Positions 53,322 to 63,620 of a stretch of DNA of 64,000 nt are shown piece after piece; within the stretch, counting starts at the first letter, position 1; every line of letters begins with the position of its first letter. The notes under the pieces are model-generated. The model did no database searches and had not been told where the DNA came from. It worked only from the letters and a program-made list of their open reading frames with translations. The stretch is from Oxalobacteraceae bacterium OTU3CINTB1. GTDB lineage: Bacteria; Pseudomonadota; Gammaproteobacteria; Burkholderiales; Burkholderiaceae_D. A program made the position numbers and the translations under genes. Where the stretch lies: positions 2,170,001 through 2,234,000 of the forward strand of contig CP099652.1 in NCBI GenBank assembly GCA_024123955.1. Reading direction: 5' to 3'.

Positions 53322-56300
53322 ATGTCACGCTTCTTTATTGACCGCCCCATTTTCGCCTGGGTGATCGCCATTGTGATCATGCTCGGCGGGGTACTCGCGA
53401 TCATGGGACTGCCGATCGCGCAGTATCCGAGCATCGCGCCGCCATCGATCTCGATCTCCGGTTCCTATCCTGGCGCCTCGGCTAAAACCGTGGAAAACGC
53501 CGTCACCCAGGTCATCGAACAAAAGATGAAGGGTATCGACGGCCTGCGCTACATGAACTCCTCGAGCGATTCGACCGGCGGCATCAGCATCACGCTGACC
53601 TTCCGCAGCGGGACCAATCCGGACATCGCGCAGGTGCAGGTGCAGAACAAGCTGCAACTGGCCACGCCGCTGCTGCCTGCCGCCGTCACGCAACAGGGCC
53701 TGGTGGTCAGCAAGGCCACCAAGAACTTCATGATGGTGCTCGGCTTTATCTCCGAGGACGGCAGCATGAAGCAGGCCGACCTGGGCGACTATGTGGCCGC
53801 CAACGTCATCGATCCGATCAGCCGCGTCGAAGGCGTGGGCGACGTCACCGCCTTCGGTTCGCAGTACGCCATGCGCATCTGGCTCGATCCGGCCAAGCTG
53901 CAAAGCTATCAACTGACGCCGGCCGACGTCAGCGCCGCCATCACCGCGCAAAACACCGAGGTCTCCGCCGGTGAACTGGGCGGCCTGCCGGCCGCCAAGG
54001 GCCAGCAACTGAACGCCACCGTGTCGGCCCAAAGCCGGCTGCAAACCGCCGAGCAGTTTGGCGCGATCCTGCTGAAAACATCCGCCAGCGGCGCCACGGT
54101 GCACCTGCGCGACGTCGCCCGCATGGAACTGGGCAGCGAGAACTACGCCGTGCTGTCGCGCTACAACGGCAACGCCGCCACCGGTATGGCCATCAAGCTG
54201 GCCACCGGCGCCAACGCGCTCGATACCGCCACCGCCGTCAAGGCCAAGGTCGCGGAACTGGAAAAACTGTTCCCGCCCGGGATGAAGGCCGTCGTCGCCT
54301 TCGACACCACGCCGTTCGTCAAGATCTCGATCGAGGAAGTCGTCAAGACCCTGGTCGAGGCGATCGTGCTGGTGTTCCTGGTGATGTACCTGTTCCTGCA
54401 AAACTTCCGCGCCACCCTGATCCCGACCATGGCCGTGCCGGTCGTGCTGCTGGGGACCTTCGCCATCCTGTCGGTACTCGGATATTCCATCAACACGCTG
54501 ACCATGTTCGCGGTGGTGCTGGCGATCGGCCTGCTGGTCGATGACGCCATCGTGGTGGTGGAAAACGTCGAGCGGGTGATGACGGAGGAGGGCTTGTCGC
54601 CGCTCGAGGCGACGCGCAAATCGATGACCCAGATCAGCGGGGCGCTGGTCGGCATCGCCATGGTGCTGTCGGCGGTGTTCGTGCCGATGGCCTTCTTCGG
54701 CGGCTCCACCGGCGTCATTTACCGCCAATTCTCGATCACGATCGTCTCGGCGATGGTGCTGTCGGTGATCGTGGCGATGGTGTTCACGCCGGCGCTGTGC
54801 GCCACCTTGTTGAAGCCTGTGCCGAAGGGCCACACGGCGATCAACACCGGTTTCTTCGGCTGGTTCAACCGCACGTTCGAAAAGAGCAGCCATAAGTACG
54901 AGGGCTTCGTCGGCAAGATCCTGAATCGCGGCGGCCGTTCGCTGGTGGTGTACGCGCTGATCCTCGGCGTGCTGGCCTTCGTGTTCATGCGCCTGCCGAC
55001 CTCCTTCCTGCCGGAAGAGGACCAGGGCGTGCTGTTCACGCAGATCCAGCTGCCGACCGGCGCCACCCAGGAGCGCACGCTCAAGGTGATCGAAAAGGTC
55101 GAACAGCACTTCATGAACAACGAGAAGGAATCCGTGGCATCGGTGTTCGCGGTGGCCGGCTTCAGTTTCGCCGGTAACGGCCAGAACACCGGTATCGCCT
55201 TCGTCCGCATGAAGGACTGGTCGGAGCGCAAGGGCGCCGACCATGCCGTCGGCGCCATCGTTGGCCGCGCCATGGGTGCGTTCTCGCAGATCAAGGACGC
55301 GATGGTGTTCGCCTTCGCCCCGCCCGCGGTGCTGGAACTGGGTAACGCTTCCGGCTTCGATTTGCAGCTGCAGGACACGGGCGGCGTCGGTCACGAGGCC
55401 TTGATGGCCGCGCGTAACCAGATGCTGGGCATGGCCGCGCAGAGCAAGGTGCTGGTCGGCGTCCGTCCGAACGGCCAGGAAGACACGCCGCAGTACAAGA
55501 TCACCGTCGACCAGCAAAAAGCCATCGCGCTGGGCCTGACCGTGGCCAACGTCAACCAGGTATTGAGTAACGCCTGGGGTAGCGCCTACGTCAACGACTT
55601 CGTCGACCGCGGCCGCGTGAAAAAGGTGTACCTGCAGGGCCAGGCCGAATCGCGTATGGCGCCGGAAGACCTGAAGAAATGGTTCGTCCGTAACGCCGAC
55701 GGCGAGATGGTGCCTTTCTCGGCCTTCTCGACCGGCGAGTGGATCTTTGCCTCGCCACGCCTGGAACGCTACAACGGCCTGTCCTCGAGCGAAATCCTGG
55801 GCGCCCCGGCGCCGGGCCAGAGCTCCGGCACGGCGATGGCCGAAATCGAAGCCCTGGCGGCCAAGCTGCCGCCCGGTATCGGCTACGAGTGGACCGGCCT
55901 GTCGCTCGAAGAGCGCGACTCCGGCTCGCAAACCGTGGCGCTGTACGGCATTTCGATCCTGATCGTGTTCCTGTGCCTGGCCGCGCTGTATGAAAGCTGG
56001 TCGATTCCGTTCTCGGTGCTGCTGATCGTACCGCTGGGTGTGGTCGGCGCGGTGCTGGCGACGTTCCTGTTCAAATTGTCGAACGACGTGTACTTCCAGG
56101 TTGGTCTGTTGACTGTGGTGGGCCTGGCGGCGAAGAACGCGATTCTGATCGTGGAATTTGCCAAGGACCTGCAGGAGCAGGGCGTCGAACTGCGTGACGC
56201 GACCCTGCAAGCGGTGCGCCAGCGTTTGCGTCCGATTTTGATGACATCGATCGCTTTCGGTCTGGGCGTGCTGCCGCTGGCGATCAGCAGCGGCGCCGGT

Positions 56301-56465
56301 TCGGGCAGCCAGAACGCCATCGGTATCGGCGTGTTGGGCGGGATGCTGACGTCGACCTTCCTGGGTATCTTCTTCGTACCGCTGTTCTTTGTGCTGGTGC
56401 GCGGCTTCTTCAGCAAGAAGAAGGCCACGCCGCCGGCACCTACCTCGCACGTGGAGGCGCATTAA
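53322..56465 (+). CDS. RND multidrug efflux pump, HAE1 family (AcrB/MexB type)
   Basis: A 1047-aa inner-membrane proton-drug antiporter with 12 helices and two large periplasmic loops. Start [20 protein letters not shown] is typical; proton-relay Asp pair in [16 protein letters not shown] and the Lys in [16 protein letters not shown] are intact. It ends [16 protein letters not shown]. It forms the trimeric pump with the adaptor and channel of the same operon; 15 bases separate it from the adaptor gene. Confidence 0.95.
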   Translation: MSRFFIDRPIFAWVIAIVIMLGGVLAIMGLPIAQYPSIAPPSISISGSYPGASAKTVENAVTQVIEQKMKGIDGLRYMNSSSDSTGGISITLTFRSGTNPDIAQVQVQNKLQLATPLLPAAVTQQGLVVSKATKNFMMVLGFISEDGSMKQADLGDYVAANVIDPISRVEGVGDVTAFGSQYAMRIWLDPAKLQSYQLTPADVSAAITAQNTEVSAGELGGLPAAKGQQLNATVSAQSRLQTAEQFGAILLKTSASGATVHLRDVARMELGSENYAVLSRYNGNAATGMAIKLATGANALDTATAVKAKVAELEKLFPPGMKAVVAFDTTPFVKISIEEVVKTLVEAIVLVFLVMYLFLQNFRATLIPTMAVPVVLLGTFAILSVLGYSINTLTMFAVVLAIGLLVDDAIVVVENVERVMTEEGLSPLEATRKSMTQISGALVGIAMVLSAVFVPMAFFGGSTGVIYRQFSITIVSAMVLSVIVAMVFTPALCATLLKPVPKGHTAINTGFFGWFNRTFEKSSHKYEGFVGKILNRGGRSLVVYALILGVLAFVFMRLPTSFLPEEDQGVLFTQIQLPTGATQERTLKVIEKVEQHFMNNEKESVASVFAVAGFSFAGNGQNTGIAFVRMKDWSERKGADHAVGAIVGRAMGAFSQIKDAMVFAFAPPAVLELGNASGFDLQLQDTGGVGHEALMAARNQMLGMAAQSKVLVGVRPNGQEDTPQYKITVDQQKAIALGLTVANVNQVLSNAWGSAYVNDFVDRGRVKKVYLQGQAESRMAPEDLKKWFVRNADGEMVPFSAFSTGEWIFASPRLERYNGLSSSEILGAPAPGQSSGTAMAEIEALAAKLPPGIGYEWTGLSLEERDSGSQTVALYGISILIVFLCLAALYESWSIPFSVLLIVPLGVVGAVLATFLFKLSNDVYFQVGLLTVVGLAAKNAILIVEFAKDLQEQGVELRDATLQAVRQRLRPILMTSIAFGLGVLPLAISSGAGSGSQNAIGIGVLGGMLTSTFLGIFFVPLFFVLVRGFFSKKKATPPAPTSHVEAH

Positions 56466-56467
56466 TC

Positions 56468-57925
56468 ATGAAAATCATGCATAAGTCTTTAATCACCATG
56501 GCCTCGCTGGCGCTGCTGGCCGGTTGCAGCCTGGCGCCCGTGTACGAGCGTCCGGCCGCCCCGGTGGGGCAGGCCTGGCCCGCCGGTGAAGCGTATAAAG
56601 GCGTGCCGCCGGCCGCCGCCGACGCCAAGCCGGTGTCGGAAATCCAGTGGCGCGAGTACTTCTCGGACGAACGCCTGCGCAAAGTGATCGAGCTGGCGCT
56701 GGCCAACAACCGCGATCTGCGCGTTTCGGCGCTCAACATCGAACGCGCCCGCGCCGAGTACAACATCCAGACGGCCGCGCTGCTGCCGAAGGTGAACGCG
56801 GGCGTCAGCCAGAGCGCCACCCGCACGCCGGCCAATATGACCGGCACCGGCGAAGCGGCCATCGTGCGCCAGTACAGCGGCGGGCTGTCGATGCCGTCGT
56901 ATGAGCTGGACTTCTTCGGCAAGGTGCGCAACGCCTCCGAAGCGGGCTTGCAGACCTACCTCGGCACAGAGGAAGCGCGCCGCACGCAGCAAATCAGCCT
57001 GGTGGCCGAAGTGGCCAACGCCTATCTGACCTTGACGGCCGACCAGCAGCGTTTGACGCTGGCGGCGGAAACCTTGAGCAGCCAGCAGATCACCTATGAT
57101 TTGAGCCGCAAGCGCTTCGAGAACGGCGTTACCTCCGGCGTCGACATGTACGACGCCGAGACCAGTGTGCAATCGGCCCGTAACGACGTCGCGACCTACA
57201 CCGCGCAGGTGGCGCTGGACCAGAACGCGCTGAACCTGCTGGTGGGCGGCGCCGTGCCGGCCGACCTGCTGCCGGCCGACGAACTCAATCCGGTCACGCA
57301 ACTGGCCGCGATTCCATCCGGACTGCCGTCCGACCTGCTGCGCAACCGTCCCGACGTGCAGCAGGCCGAGCGCACGCTGCGCGCCGCCAACGCCAACATC
57401 GGCGTGGCGCGCGCCGCCTTCTTCCCCAGCATTTCGCTGACGGCGTCGGGCGGCAGCGCGAGCCGCAACCTGTCCGGATTGTTCAAATCCGGTTCGGGCA
57501 CGTGGAGCTTCGCGCCGCAAATCAACCTGCCGATCTTCGATGGCGGCGTCAATCGCGCCAATCTGAGTATCGCCAAGACGGACCGCGACATCTATGTGGC
57601 GCAGTACGAGAAGGCGATCCAGGTGGCCTTCCGCGAGGTGGCCGACGCGCTGGCCACGCGCGGCACCATCGACGAGCGTTTGGCGTCGCAGCAGGCGCTG
57701 GTGGACGCGGCCGAGAAGAGCTTCAAGATCAACGACGCCCGTTACCGCAAGGGCGCCGACACATATCTGAACGCGCTGGTGTCGCAGCGCGCGCTGTATT
57801 CGGCCCAACAGGGTTTGATCAGCACGCGCCTGAACCAGACCAGCAACGCCGTCACCTTGTATAAAGTGCTTGGCGGCGGCTGGCAACCCGAGGTTGCGCA
57901 ACAAGGCAATCCTCCGCGCGGCTAG
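56468..57925 (+). CDS. Outer-membrane efflux channel lipoprotein (OprM/NodT type)
   Basis: A 485-aa TolC-family channel with lipobox LLAGCSLAPVYERP (Cys ~20) and the repeated helical hairpin pattern (VIELALANNRDLRVSALNIERAR split; YDLSRKRFENGVTSGVDMYDAE). It completes the tripartite pump, giving exit through the outer membrane. It begins 2 bases after the pump stop. Confidence 0.93.
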   Translation: MKIMHKSLITMASLALLAGCSLAPVYERPAAPVGQAWPAGEAYKGVPPAAADAKPVSEIQWREYFSDERLRKVIELALANNRDLRVSALNIERARAEYNIQTAALLPKVNAGVSQSATRTPANMTGTGEAAIVRQYSGGLSMPSYELDFFGKVRNASEAGLQTYLGTEEARRTQQISLVAEVANAYLTLTADQQRLTLAAETLSSQQITYDLSRKRFENGVTSGVDMYDAETSVQSARNDVATYTAQVALDQNALNLLVGGAVPADLLPADELNPVTQLAAIPSGLPSDLLRNRPDVQQAERTLRAANANIGVARAAFFPSISLTASGGSASRNLSGLFKSGSGTWSFAPQINLPIFDGGVNRANLSIAKTDRDIYVAQYEKAIQVAFREVADALATRGTIDERLASQQALVDAAEKSFKINDARYRKGADTYLNALVSQRALYSAQQGLISTRLNQTSNAVTLYKVLGGGWQPEVAQQGNPPRG

Positions 57926-58069
57926 ACTTCCGCAGGCGGGCGGTGGGTGTGGCGGCCATTTCGATGGCTGTTGCGCCCTCGCCGTTTCGACCCAAGGGTG
58001 GATTGACAAACCCCGTCGGCATCGCCACAGTTCCGCCCCCAGGCATAGAGAGAGACCCAAGGACACGAC

Positions 58070-58681
58070 ATGACTACCCCCGCAAAACGACGCACCGACC
58101 CGGAACGTGCGCAGAACCGCCGCAACCAGGTGCTGGAGGCGGCGGCCGTGTGCTTCGCGCGCAGTGGCTTTCACGGCGCCAGCATGTCCGAGATTTCGAA
58201 GCAGGCCGGCATGAGCGCCGGCCATATCTACAATTATTTCGACAGCAAGGACGCCATCATCATGGCGATCGTCGAGCGCGAGAGTGAATACGTTACCGGG
58301 CTGCTGGTCGACCTGCAGACGCGCGACGATCCCCTGCAGGCCATGATCGACGACGCGCGCCGTCATATCGACGAGACGCTCGATCCGCAGCCGTGGCACG
58401 TGCCGCTGGAGATGTACGCGGAGGCGTCGCGCAATCCGGCTATCGCCGCCAAACTGCAGGTGCACGAGGAGAACTCGCGCAGGCAATTGCGCCTGCTGGT
58501 CAAGGCGGGGCGTGAGCGCCGCAACCTGCCGGTGGACGACCATCTGGTCGACGGCCGCGTCGACACCATCATCTCGTACTTCCAGGGCTTGCCCATCCGC
58601 GCGCTGAACCGGCCGAACATGAACCGCGACGGTCTGGCGGAAGCCTTCCGCGTCGCGATGTCGGCGCTGTTGATGACCTGA
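58070..58681 (+). CDS. TetR-family repressor of the efflux operon
   Basis: A 203-aa regulator with N-terminal helix-turn-helix (VLEAAAVCFARSGFHGASMSEI in two parts, then GMSAGHIYNYFDSKDAII) and a ligand-binding C-domain. By position it should be the local repressor, binding the palindrome at 52034-52053. It is transcribed in the same direction, 144 bases after the channel gene, a non-coding interval in which I see nothing notable. Confidence 0.9.
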   Translation: MTTPAKRRTDPERAQNRRNQVLEAAAVCFARSGFHGASMSEISKQAGMSAGHIYNYFDSKDAIIMAIVERESEYVTGLLVDLQTRDDPLQAMIDDARRHIDETLDPQPWHVPLEMYAEASRNPAIAAKLQVHEENSRRQLRLLVKAGRERRNLPVDDHLVDGRVDTIISYFQGLPIRALNRPNMNRDGLAEAFRVAMSALLMT

Positions 58682-58712
58682 TCCGATCCAACGAATTTGT
58701 CTCGTAGTGTTT

Positions 58713-58734
58713 CCGGCCGAGCAGGCCGGTTTTT
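58713..58734 (+). terminator. Rho-independent terminator after the TetR gene
   Basis: CCGGCC (58713-58718), 5-base loop, GGCCGG (58724-58729), then five T and further T-rich sequence. Confidence 0.8.
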
Positions 58735-58779
58735 GTTGTTGTACCATGGCTGATCTCCCATTCCAGCCATCGGAGCATC

Positions 58780-59487
58780 ATGACTTCCTACGTTATTCCC
58801 GCCCACGACATCGTCGGCCTGCCGGTCGCCGGTACCACCGATCTCTTTCCCGTTCGCCGCGTCTACTGCGTCGGACGCAACTACGCCGCCCACGCGCGCG
58901 AGATGGGCTACGATCCGGATCGCGAACCGCCATTCTTTTTCTGCAAACCCAATGACGCCCAAGCGCTGGTGCCGGTCGCGCCGGGGCAGGTGGTCGAGCT
59001 GCCGTATCCGCAAGTGACCAGCAACCTGCACTACGAGTGCGAACTGGTGGTCGCCATCGGCAAGGGCGGCAGCGACATCGCCGTGGAAGACGCGGCGCAG
59101 CACATCTTCGGCTACGCGGTTGGCCTGGACATGACGCGCCGCGATTTGCAGTTCAAGATGCGCGACGCCGGCCGGCCTTGGGAAATCGGCAAAGCCTTCG
59201 ACTACTCGGCGCCGATCGGCGTGATCCATCGCGCCGCCGAAGCGGGCGACATCGGCCACGCCGCCATACAGCTGGACGTCGACGGCGTGACCAAACAGTC
59301 GGCCACCATCGACCATTTGATCTGGTCGATCAGCGAAACCATCGCCAATTTATCGACCTTGTTCGCGCTGGCGCCGGGCGACCTGATTTTCAGCGGTACG
59401 CCGGAGGGCGTGGGCGCCGTCGTGCGCGGCCAGACTTTGACCGGCAAGGTCGATGGCCTGTCCGGCATCGCCGTCAAATTGGTTTGA
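58780..59487 (+). CDS. Fumarylacetoacetate hydrolase family protein
   Basis: A 235-aa FAH-fold enzyme that cleaves acylpyruvates such as fumarylpyruvate or decarboxylates oxaloacetate. Metal ligands are Glu-x-Glu in NLHYECELVVAIGKGG and Asp in VGLDMTRRDLQ; FSGTPEGVGAV is the family C-terminal motif. The precise substrate cannot be told from sequence. It is a single-gene unit. Confidence 0.9.
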   Translation: MTSYVIPAHDIVGLPVAGTTDLFPVRRVYCVGRNYAAHAREMGYDPDREPPFFFCKPNDAQALVPVAPGQVVELPYPQVTSNLHYECELVVAIGKGGSDIAVEDAAQHIFGYAVGLDMTRRDLQFKMRDAGRPWEIGKAFDYSAPIGVIHRAAEAGDIGHAAIQLDVDGVTKQSATIDHLIWSISETIANLSTLFALAPGDLIFSGTPEGVGAVVRGQTLTGKVDGLSGIAVKLV

Positions 59488-59597
59488 ATTGTTTAGAGCA
59501 GGGCGTCGATGGCAGCCAGCGCGCCGCAGTGCGGGCAGGTCGGCGCCGGTTTCAATAGCTGGCGGGCGTCGTTGTTCAGCTGTGGCTCAAAGCAAAC

Positions 59598-59627
59598 ATG
59601 ACAAATACTTAAAGTGGCTGCTATAAT
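59598..59627 (+). promoter_or_regulatory. Promoter of tRNA-Pro
   Basis: ATGACA (59598-59603), an 18-bp spacer and TATAAT (59622-59627), with the tRNA starting 12 bases later. Confidence 0.65.
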
Positions 59628-59638
59628 TGCGAATTCGT

Positions 59639-59715
<77 letters not shown>

Positions 59716-59731
59716 ATAGAATCAAAGACTT

Positions 59732-59757
59732 AGGCCAATCTTCGGATTGGCCTTTTT
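59732..59757 (+). terminator. Rho-independent terminator after tRNA-Pro
   Basis: AGGCCAATC, TTCG tetraloop, GATTGGCCT, then T-run; a 9-bp perfect stem. Confidence 0.85.
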
Positions 59758-59872
59758 CGTTTTGGAGTTTCGTGCTTTAAAGCGTCGTACGTGATAAACC
59801 GTCGCCGCCTCGAAGACGGCTAATGCTGGCTTGCTGTAAACTATTATCTTTTAGATACTTTCGTCGCATAGC

Positions 59873-62800
59873 ATGCATTTCTTTCGAAACAGGTCGATGA
59901 CTGTACTGTCGCCGCTGCGCCTGGGTGTAAAGCTGGCGATCAGGGCTGGCTGCACGCTGGCTGCCGCCGCTTTGAGCTTGGGTGGCGCATCGGCCAATGC
60001 TGCAGAGGCTTTGCCGTTCTGGCAGTCCAGCCTGTCGCACACGGCCTGGACCAAGCGCGACGGCGCGCCATCCGACGCCAGCGCCATTGTGCAGGACCGT
60101 ACCGGCATGCTGTGGATCGGCGCCACGGACGGCCTGTTCCGCTTCGACGGCGTGCGCTTCGAACGCATCGACGAGATCGCCGGCAATAAGCTTACTTCGC
60201 CCAATGTCCACGCGCTGTCTCTGATCGACGATGCGTTGTGGGTAGGCTACGAGCACGGTGGCATCACCATCTTCAAGCAAGGCGCGGTGCGCCACTACGG
60301 CGAGGCGGAAGGCGTTCCACCAAGCGCCATAACGCAATTCGGCAAAACCTCCGACGGCATGCATTGGTTTTCCAGCGCCGCCGGCATTTATTGGCTGGAC
60401 GGTGCGCAATGGCGTCATGTGACACCGGCCGACGGCTTGCCCCCGGATGATATGCCATCGTTAAACGTGCTGCACGATGGCAGTTTACTGGTGACCCACT
60501 TCAGCGGCCTGTATCGTAACGTTCCCGGTACGCACCGATTCCGGAAAGTGGGTGCTTTCGGAAGCATGCAGCGCAGTCAGGTGACCGACAACGGCGAAGT
60601 GATCGTTTTTAAATTCGGCGAGACCACACAGCTGTTCGAACCGGTGGCGGAAACACTGACGCCACTACGCCTGCCGCAACTCGACGTGCCGCCGTATAGC
60701 GTCCACCGTGACCGCCGCAATGCGTGGTGGATCGGCTCCGGCGACGGGATGCGCTTGTACACGCCCGACATGCAGTTGAAAAAGCAGTTCGTGGCCCCGC
60801 ACGATTTCAGCTCGATGCGTGTGTTCAGGGCGCCGTTTGATGACCGTGAAGGCAACCTCTGGTTCATTAGTGAGAATGGACTGGACCGGATAAGGGAAAC
60901 TCGGCTAACGGAGCAAGACATGCCGGCCTTTAGCACCGATTTCAGCATCACGACCGGGGCCGACGGGGAAGTGTGGATTAGTGCCCACTCGTCGCGCTAT
61001 CCGGTTTTCCCGCCGACCTTCGCCGTGGCCGCGGACGGGCGCCGCATTGCCAGCGACATGTACTCCGCCACCGCCGGCACGCTTGCCGCGGACGGCACAC
61101 TCTGGTTCGGCGATCCGCATTGGGTGTGGAGCTGGCGCCAGGGCGAGGCCAAGCGCTGGCCGCTGACTTCGGCGTTGCAACGGCGCCCTTTGCAGGCGCT
61201 GGCGATGGCGGACGACGGACGGCTATGGGTGTCCGCGGCGAGGCGCGGCGTGCATACCTTCAAGGATGGCGTCTGGCACGCTGGCGGCGGCCATGCCGCC
61301 TTGGCCGGGCGCAGTGCTGTATCCCTGCATGCGGACGGTCAAGGACGAGTCTGGTTCGGCTACACCGGCAATGCCATGGCGATGCTGCATCACGATAAAG
61401 TTCAGCAATTCGGTCCGGCCGAAGGACTGAGGGTGGGCAACGTGCTGTCCATTTTTAGTCAGCGCGGCACCCTCTGGGTTGGCGGGGATCAAGGGCTGGC
61501 GCACTTCCATGAAGGCCGCTTCGTTGCCCTCAACGACAGCGTCGGCAGACCTATCGCAGGCATCGCGGGCATTGTCCAGACCGCGCAGGGCGAGCTGTGG
61601 CTTCAGGCTTTGGGTGGCTTGATCCGTATCGGTGCCGCCGATCTGGCTGGCGTCTTGAAGGGCGGCCGGAACCAGGTCACCGTCGAGCGCTTTGACTACC
61701 TCGATGGCTACAGGGGAGAAACCCAGCAGGTGCGTCCGCTCAACACGCTCGCCGAGGCTGGCGACGGCCGCCTGTGGTACGCCACCTCCAGCAGCGTCGG
61801 CGCGATCGATCCACGCCGTATAGCCCGCAACGCGGTGGCGCCGACACCGCTGATCACCTGGCTCAATACCGACAGCAGGCGGCACGCTGCCGTCAACGGC
61901 ATCGGCCTGCCCAAGCATACCCACAACCTGCGCATCGATTTCACAGCCGCCGTGTTGTCCATCCCTGAGCGCGCGCGATTCCGCACCCGGCTGATCGGAC
62001 ACGACCATGAATGGCGCGACGCCGGCGCCTTGCGCCAAGCCTTCTATACTAATCTCGGTCCCGGCGACTATCGCTTCGAAGTGATGGCCGCCAACGAGGA
62101 CGGCTTGTGGAGCGTTGCCCCGGCAAGCCTGAGCTTCGGCATTGCGCCGGCGTTCTATCAGGCCACCTGGTTCAAGCTGGTCTGCGCAGCGCTGCTGGCC
62201 GGCACGCTGTATCTGCTTTACCTGTGGCGCCTGACCCTGATGACAGCGCGCGTAGTGGAACGCATGCGTGCACGCTTGGACGAGCGGGAGCGCATTGCGC
62301 GCACGCTGCATGACACGTTCCTGCAGAGCGTGCAGGCTTTGATCCTGCATTTCCACAGCATCAAGTCGGTCCTGCCGAAGGAGGACAAGGTGCAGCAACG
62401 TATCGACGACGCGCTCGACGCCGCCGATGCGGTGATCGAGGAGGGCCGTGAGCAGTTGATGGACTTGCGCTCCGACCATGCATGCCGGGTCAACGTGGTG
62501 CAGGCGCTGGAAGCGGCCGGGGCGGGGCCCTGCGCCCAGCACGGCGTCGCGTTCACGCTGCACGAGCGGGGCGCACGGCGCCCACTACGGGGCGATGTTG
62601 AGCACGAACTGGTCGCCATCGCCAGGGAGGCGATCGCCAACGCCCTTCAACACTCGGGCAGCAGCGACGTGGTGGCGCAATTGAGCTACGGCGCCGGCGA
62701 ACTTGCGCTCGCGGTGAGCGATCACGGCGTCGGAATTGATGAGGCGGTGCGCAAGGCCGGGCAGCGCGAGCGCCATTGGGGACTACCTGGCATGCGTGAA

Positions 62801-62899
62801 CGAGCCGCGCGGATCGGCGCAGAGTTGGCCATCCACAGCGCCCCCGGCGCCGGTACATCAGTGGTGGTGACCTTAAGCGCCAGACGGGCCTATTGTTAG
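59873..62899 (+). CDS. Orphan sensor histidine kinase, Reg_prop/Y_Y_Y type
   Basis: A 1008-aa hybrid-sensor architecture: signal/TM1 ~20-45, a periplasmic two-propeller Reg_prop region (~55-650; repeated DRTGMLWIGATDGLFRFDG, DREGNLWFISENGLDRI, AQGELWLQALGGLIRI), a Y_Y_Y domain (~680-760), TM2 ~765-790, HisKA_3 with RIARTLHDTFLQSVQALIL (phospho-His) and HATPase_c with AIANALQHSG, DHGVGID and GLPGMRERA. Kinases of this type normally pair with a LuxR-type response regulator, but none is adjacent. An ATG at 59897 is an alternative start. Confidence 0.88.
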   Translation: MHFFRNRSMTVLSPLRLGVKLAIRAGCTLAAAALSLGGASANAAEALPFWQSSLSHTAWTKRDGAPSDASAIVQDRTGMLWIGATDGLFRFDGVRFERIDEIAGNKLTSPNVHALSLIDDALWVGYEHGGITIFKQGAVRHYGEAEGVPPSAITQFGKTSDGMHWFSSAAGIYWLDGAQWRHVTPADGLPPDDMPSLNVLHDGSLLVTHFSGLYRNVPGTHRFRKVGAFGSMQRSQVTDNGEVIVFKFGETTQLFEPVAETLTPLRLPQLDVPPYSVHRDRRNAWWIGSGDGMRLYTPDMQLKKQFVAPHDFSSMRVFRAPFDDREGNLWFISENGLDRIRETRLTEQDMPAFSTDFSITTGADGEVWISAHSSRYPVFPPTFAVAADGRRIASDMYSATAGTLAADGTLWFGDPHWVWSWRQGEAKRWPLTSALQRRPLQALAMADDGRLWVSAARRGVHTFKDGVWHAGGGHAALAGRSAVSLHADGQGRVWFGYTGNAMAMLHHDKVQQFGPAEGLRVGNVLSIFSQRGTLWVGGDQGLAHFHEGRFVALNDSVGRPIAGIAGIVQTAQGELWLQALGGLIRIGAADLAGVLKGGRNQVTVERFDYLDGYRGETQQVRPLNTLAEAGDGRLWYATSSSVGAIDPRRIARNAVAPTPLITWLNTDSRRHAAVNGIGLPKHTHNLRIDFTAAVLSIPERARFRTRLIGHDHEWRDAGALRQAFYTNLGPGDYRFEVMAANEDGLWSVAPASLSFGIAPAFYQATWFKLVCAALLAGTLYLLYLWRLTLMTARVVERMRARLDERERIARTLHDTFLQSVQALILHFHSIKSVLPKEDKVQQRIDDALDAADAVIEEGREQLMDLRSDHACRVNVVQALEAAGAGPCAQHGVAFTLHERGARRPLRGDVEHELVAIAREAIANALQHSGSSDVVAQLSYGAGELALAVSDHGVGIDEAVRKAGQRERHWGLPGMRERAARIGAELAIHSAPGAGTSVVVTLSARRAYC

Positions 62900-62928
62900 A
62901 TGCGCGGGCTGTTTCCCTTTTTACTTGC

Positions 62929-63279
62929 TCAGACTTTCAATTCCTCAGTCGAGTGAGTCCTGAGCCAGTCCGCCAGCGCGTCGTCGATTCTCGTCTGCCA
63001 GCCTGGGCCTGTTGCGCGGAAGCGGCTGACGATTTCCGGTGACAGGCGAATGGTGATGCGTTCTTTTACTGCGGCTTTTTGCGGCCCGCGCTCACCCGGC
63101 CTACGCTTCAAGGTAACGAGGTTTTCATAAGTCCCGTCGTCGAAGAACTCCTTCGCCGACTTCGATTGCCGAAAATCGCCAGCGGACCATTCCGGATTGT
63201 CTGGATCGCCAGCGATGCCGGCGTTGATCCGAGCATCCTCTGCCTTGGTTGGCAGAATGATTTTAGGCTTGGTTTTCAT
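62929..63279 (-). CDS. brnA: BrnA antitoxin (ribbon-helix-helix)
   Basis: A 116-aa antitoxin whose C-terminal RHH region KERITIRLSPEIVSRFRATG followed by GWQTRIDDALADWL is the BrnA hallmark. It binds and neutralises BrnT and represses the operon. It overlaps the end of brnT by 17 bases. The N-terminal ~50 residues look disordered and charged. Confidence 0.88.
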   Translation of the reverse strand: MKTKPKIILPTKAEDARINAGIAGDPDNPEWSAGDFRQSKSAKEFFDDGTYENLVTLKRRPGERGPQKAAVKERITIRLSPEIVSRFRATGPGWQTRIDDALADWLRTHSTEELKV

Positions 63280-63532
63280 ATTCCTTAACCTCCCTACGGT
63301 TAGCCTTTCGAAGGCTGATGATGCGCACAGCTGTTTCCCGGAGAGAGAAGACCATCACGTATAAGCGATTTCCGATCGGACCTGTTGAGACGAGCCGAGG
63401 TTCCAAGTAGTCGTAGCGGCTATCGATGCGAACGATAGCGTGCTCCCAGTCAAAGTCTTCCGCGATATCGAACCACACGCCGTGCTTGGCCACGTTCTGT
63501 GCCAGCTTTTTTGGATCATGCGTGTAGTTCAT
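63263..63532 (-). CDS. brnT: BrnT toxin (RelE-like ribonuclease fold)
   Basis: An 89-aa toxin with the BrnT pattern: DPKKLAQNVAKHGVWFDIAED near the start (in the family, the N-x2-KH segment) and RIISLRKANRREVKEYEN at the C-terminus. It halts translation by RNA cleavage until bound by BrnA. The ATG at 63532 sits only ~5 bases after a consensus -10 box, so the mRNA is probably leaderless. Confidence 0.88.
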   Translation of the reverse strand: MNYTHDPKKLAQNVAKHGVWFDIAEDFDWEHAIVRIDSRYDYLEPRLVSTGPIGNRLYVMVFSLRETAVRIISLRKANRREVKEYENQA

Positions 63533-63537
63533 GGTTT

Positions 63538-63583
63538 ATTGTATGCACGAATAAATTGGGTGTCAATCTATTCGTGCATACAA
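63538..63583 (-). promoter_or_regulatory. brnTA promoter inside a 15-bp inverted repeat
   Basis: On the minus strand -35 TTGACA (63566-63561), 17-bp spacer, -10 TACAAT (63543-63538). The promoter is embedded in a perfect inverted repeat with 15-bp arms TTGTATGCACGAATA (63539-63553) and TATTCGTGCATACAA (63569-63583), 15 bp apart. It is the expected operator of the BrnA-BrnT complex. Confidence 0.9.
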
Positions 63584-63620
63584 ATAATTGTCTTCCGGAT
63601 TCGTCTGGCTTGGCTTAACT

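Noticed and set aside
53325..56462. A 1045-codon open frame on the minus strand opposite the RND pump gene
   Set aside because: It is the codon-phase shadow of a high-GC gene: low-complexity His/Arg/Gln-rich translation with no domain. The same applies to the long frames opposite the MMPL, TonB, chain-building and KaiC genes.
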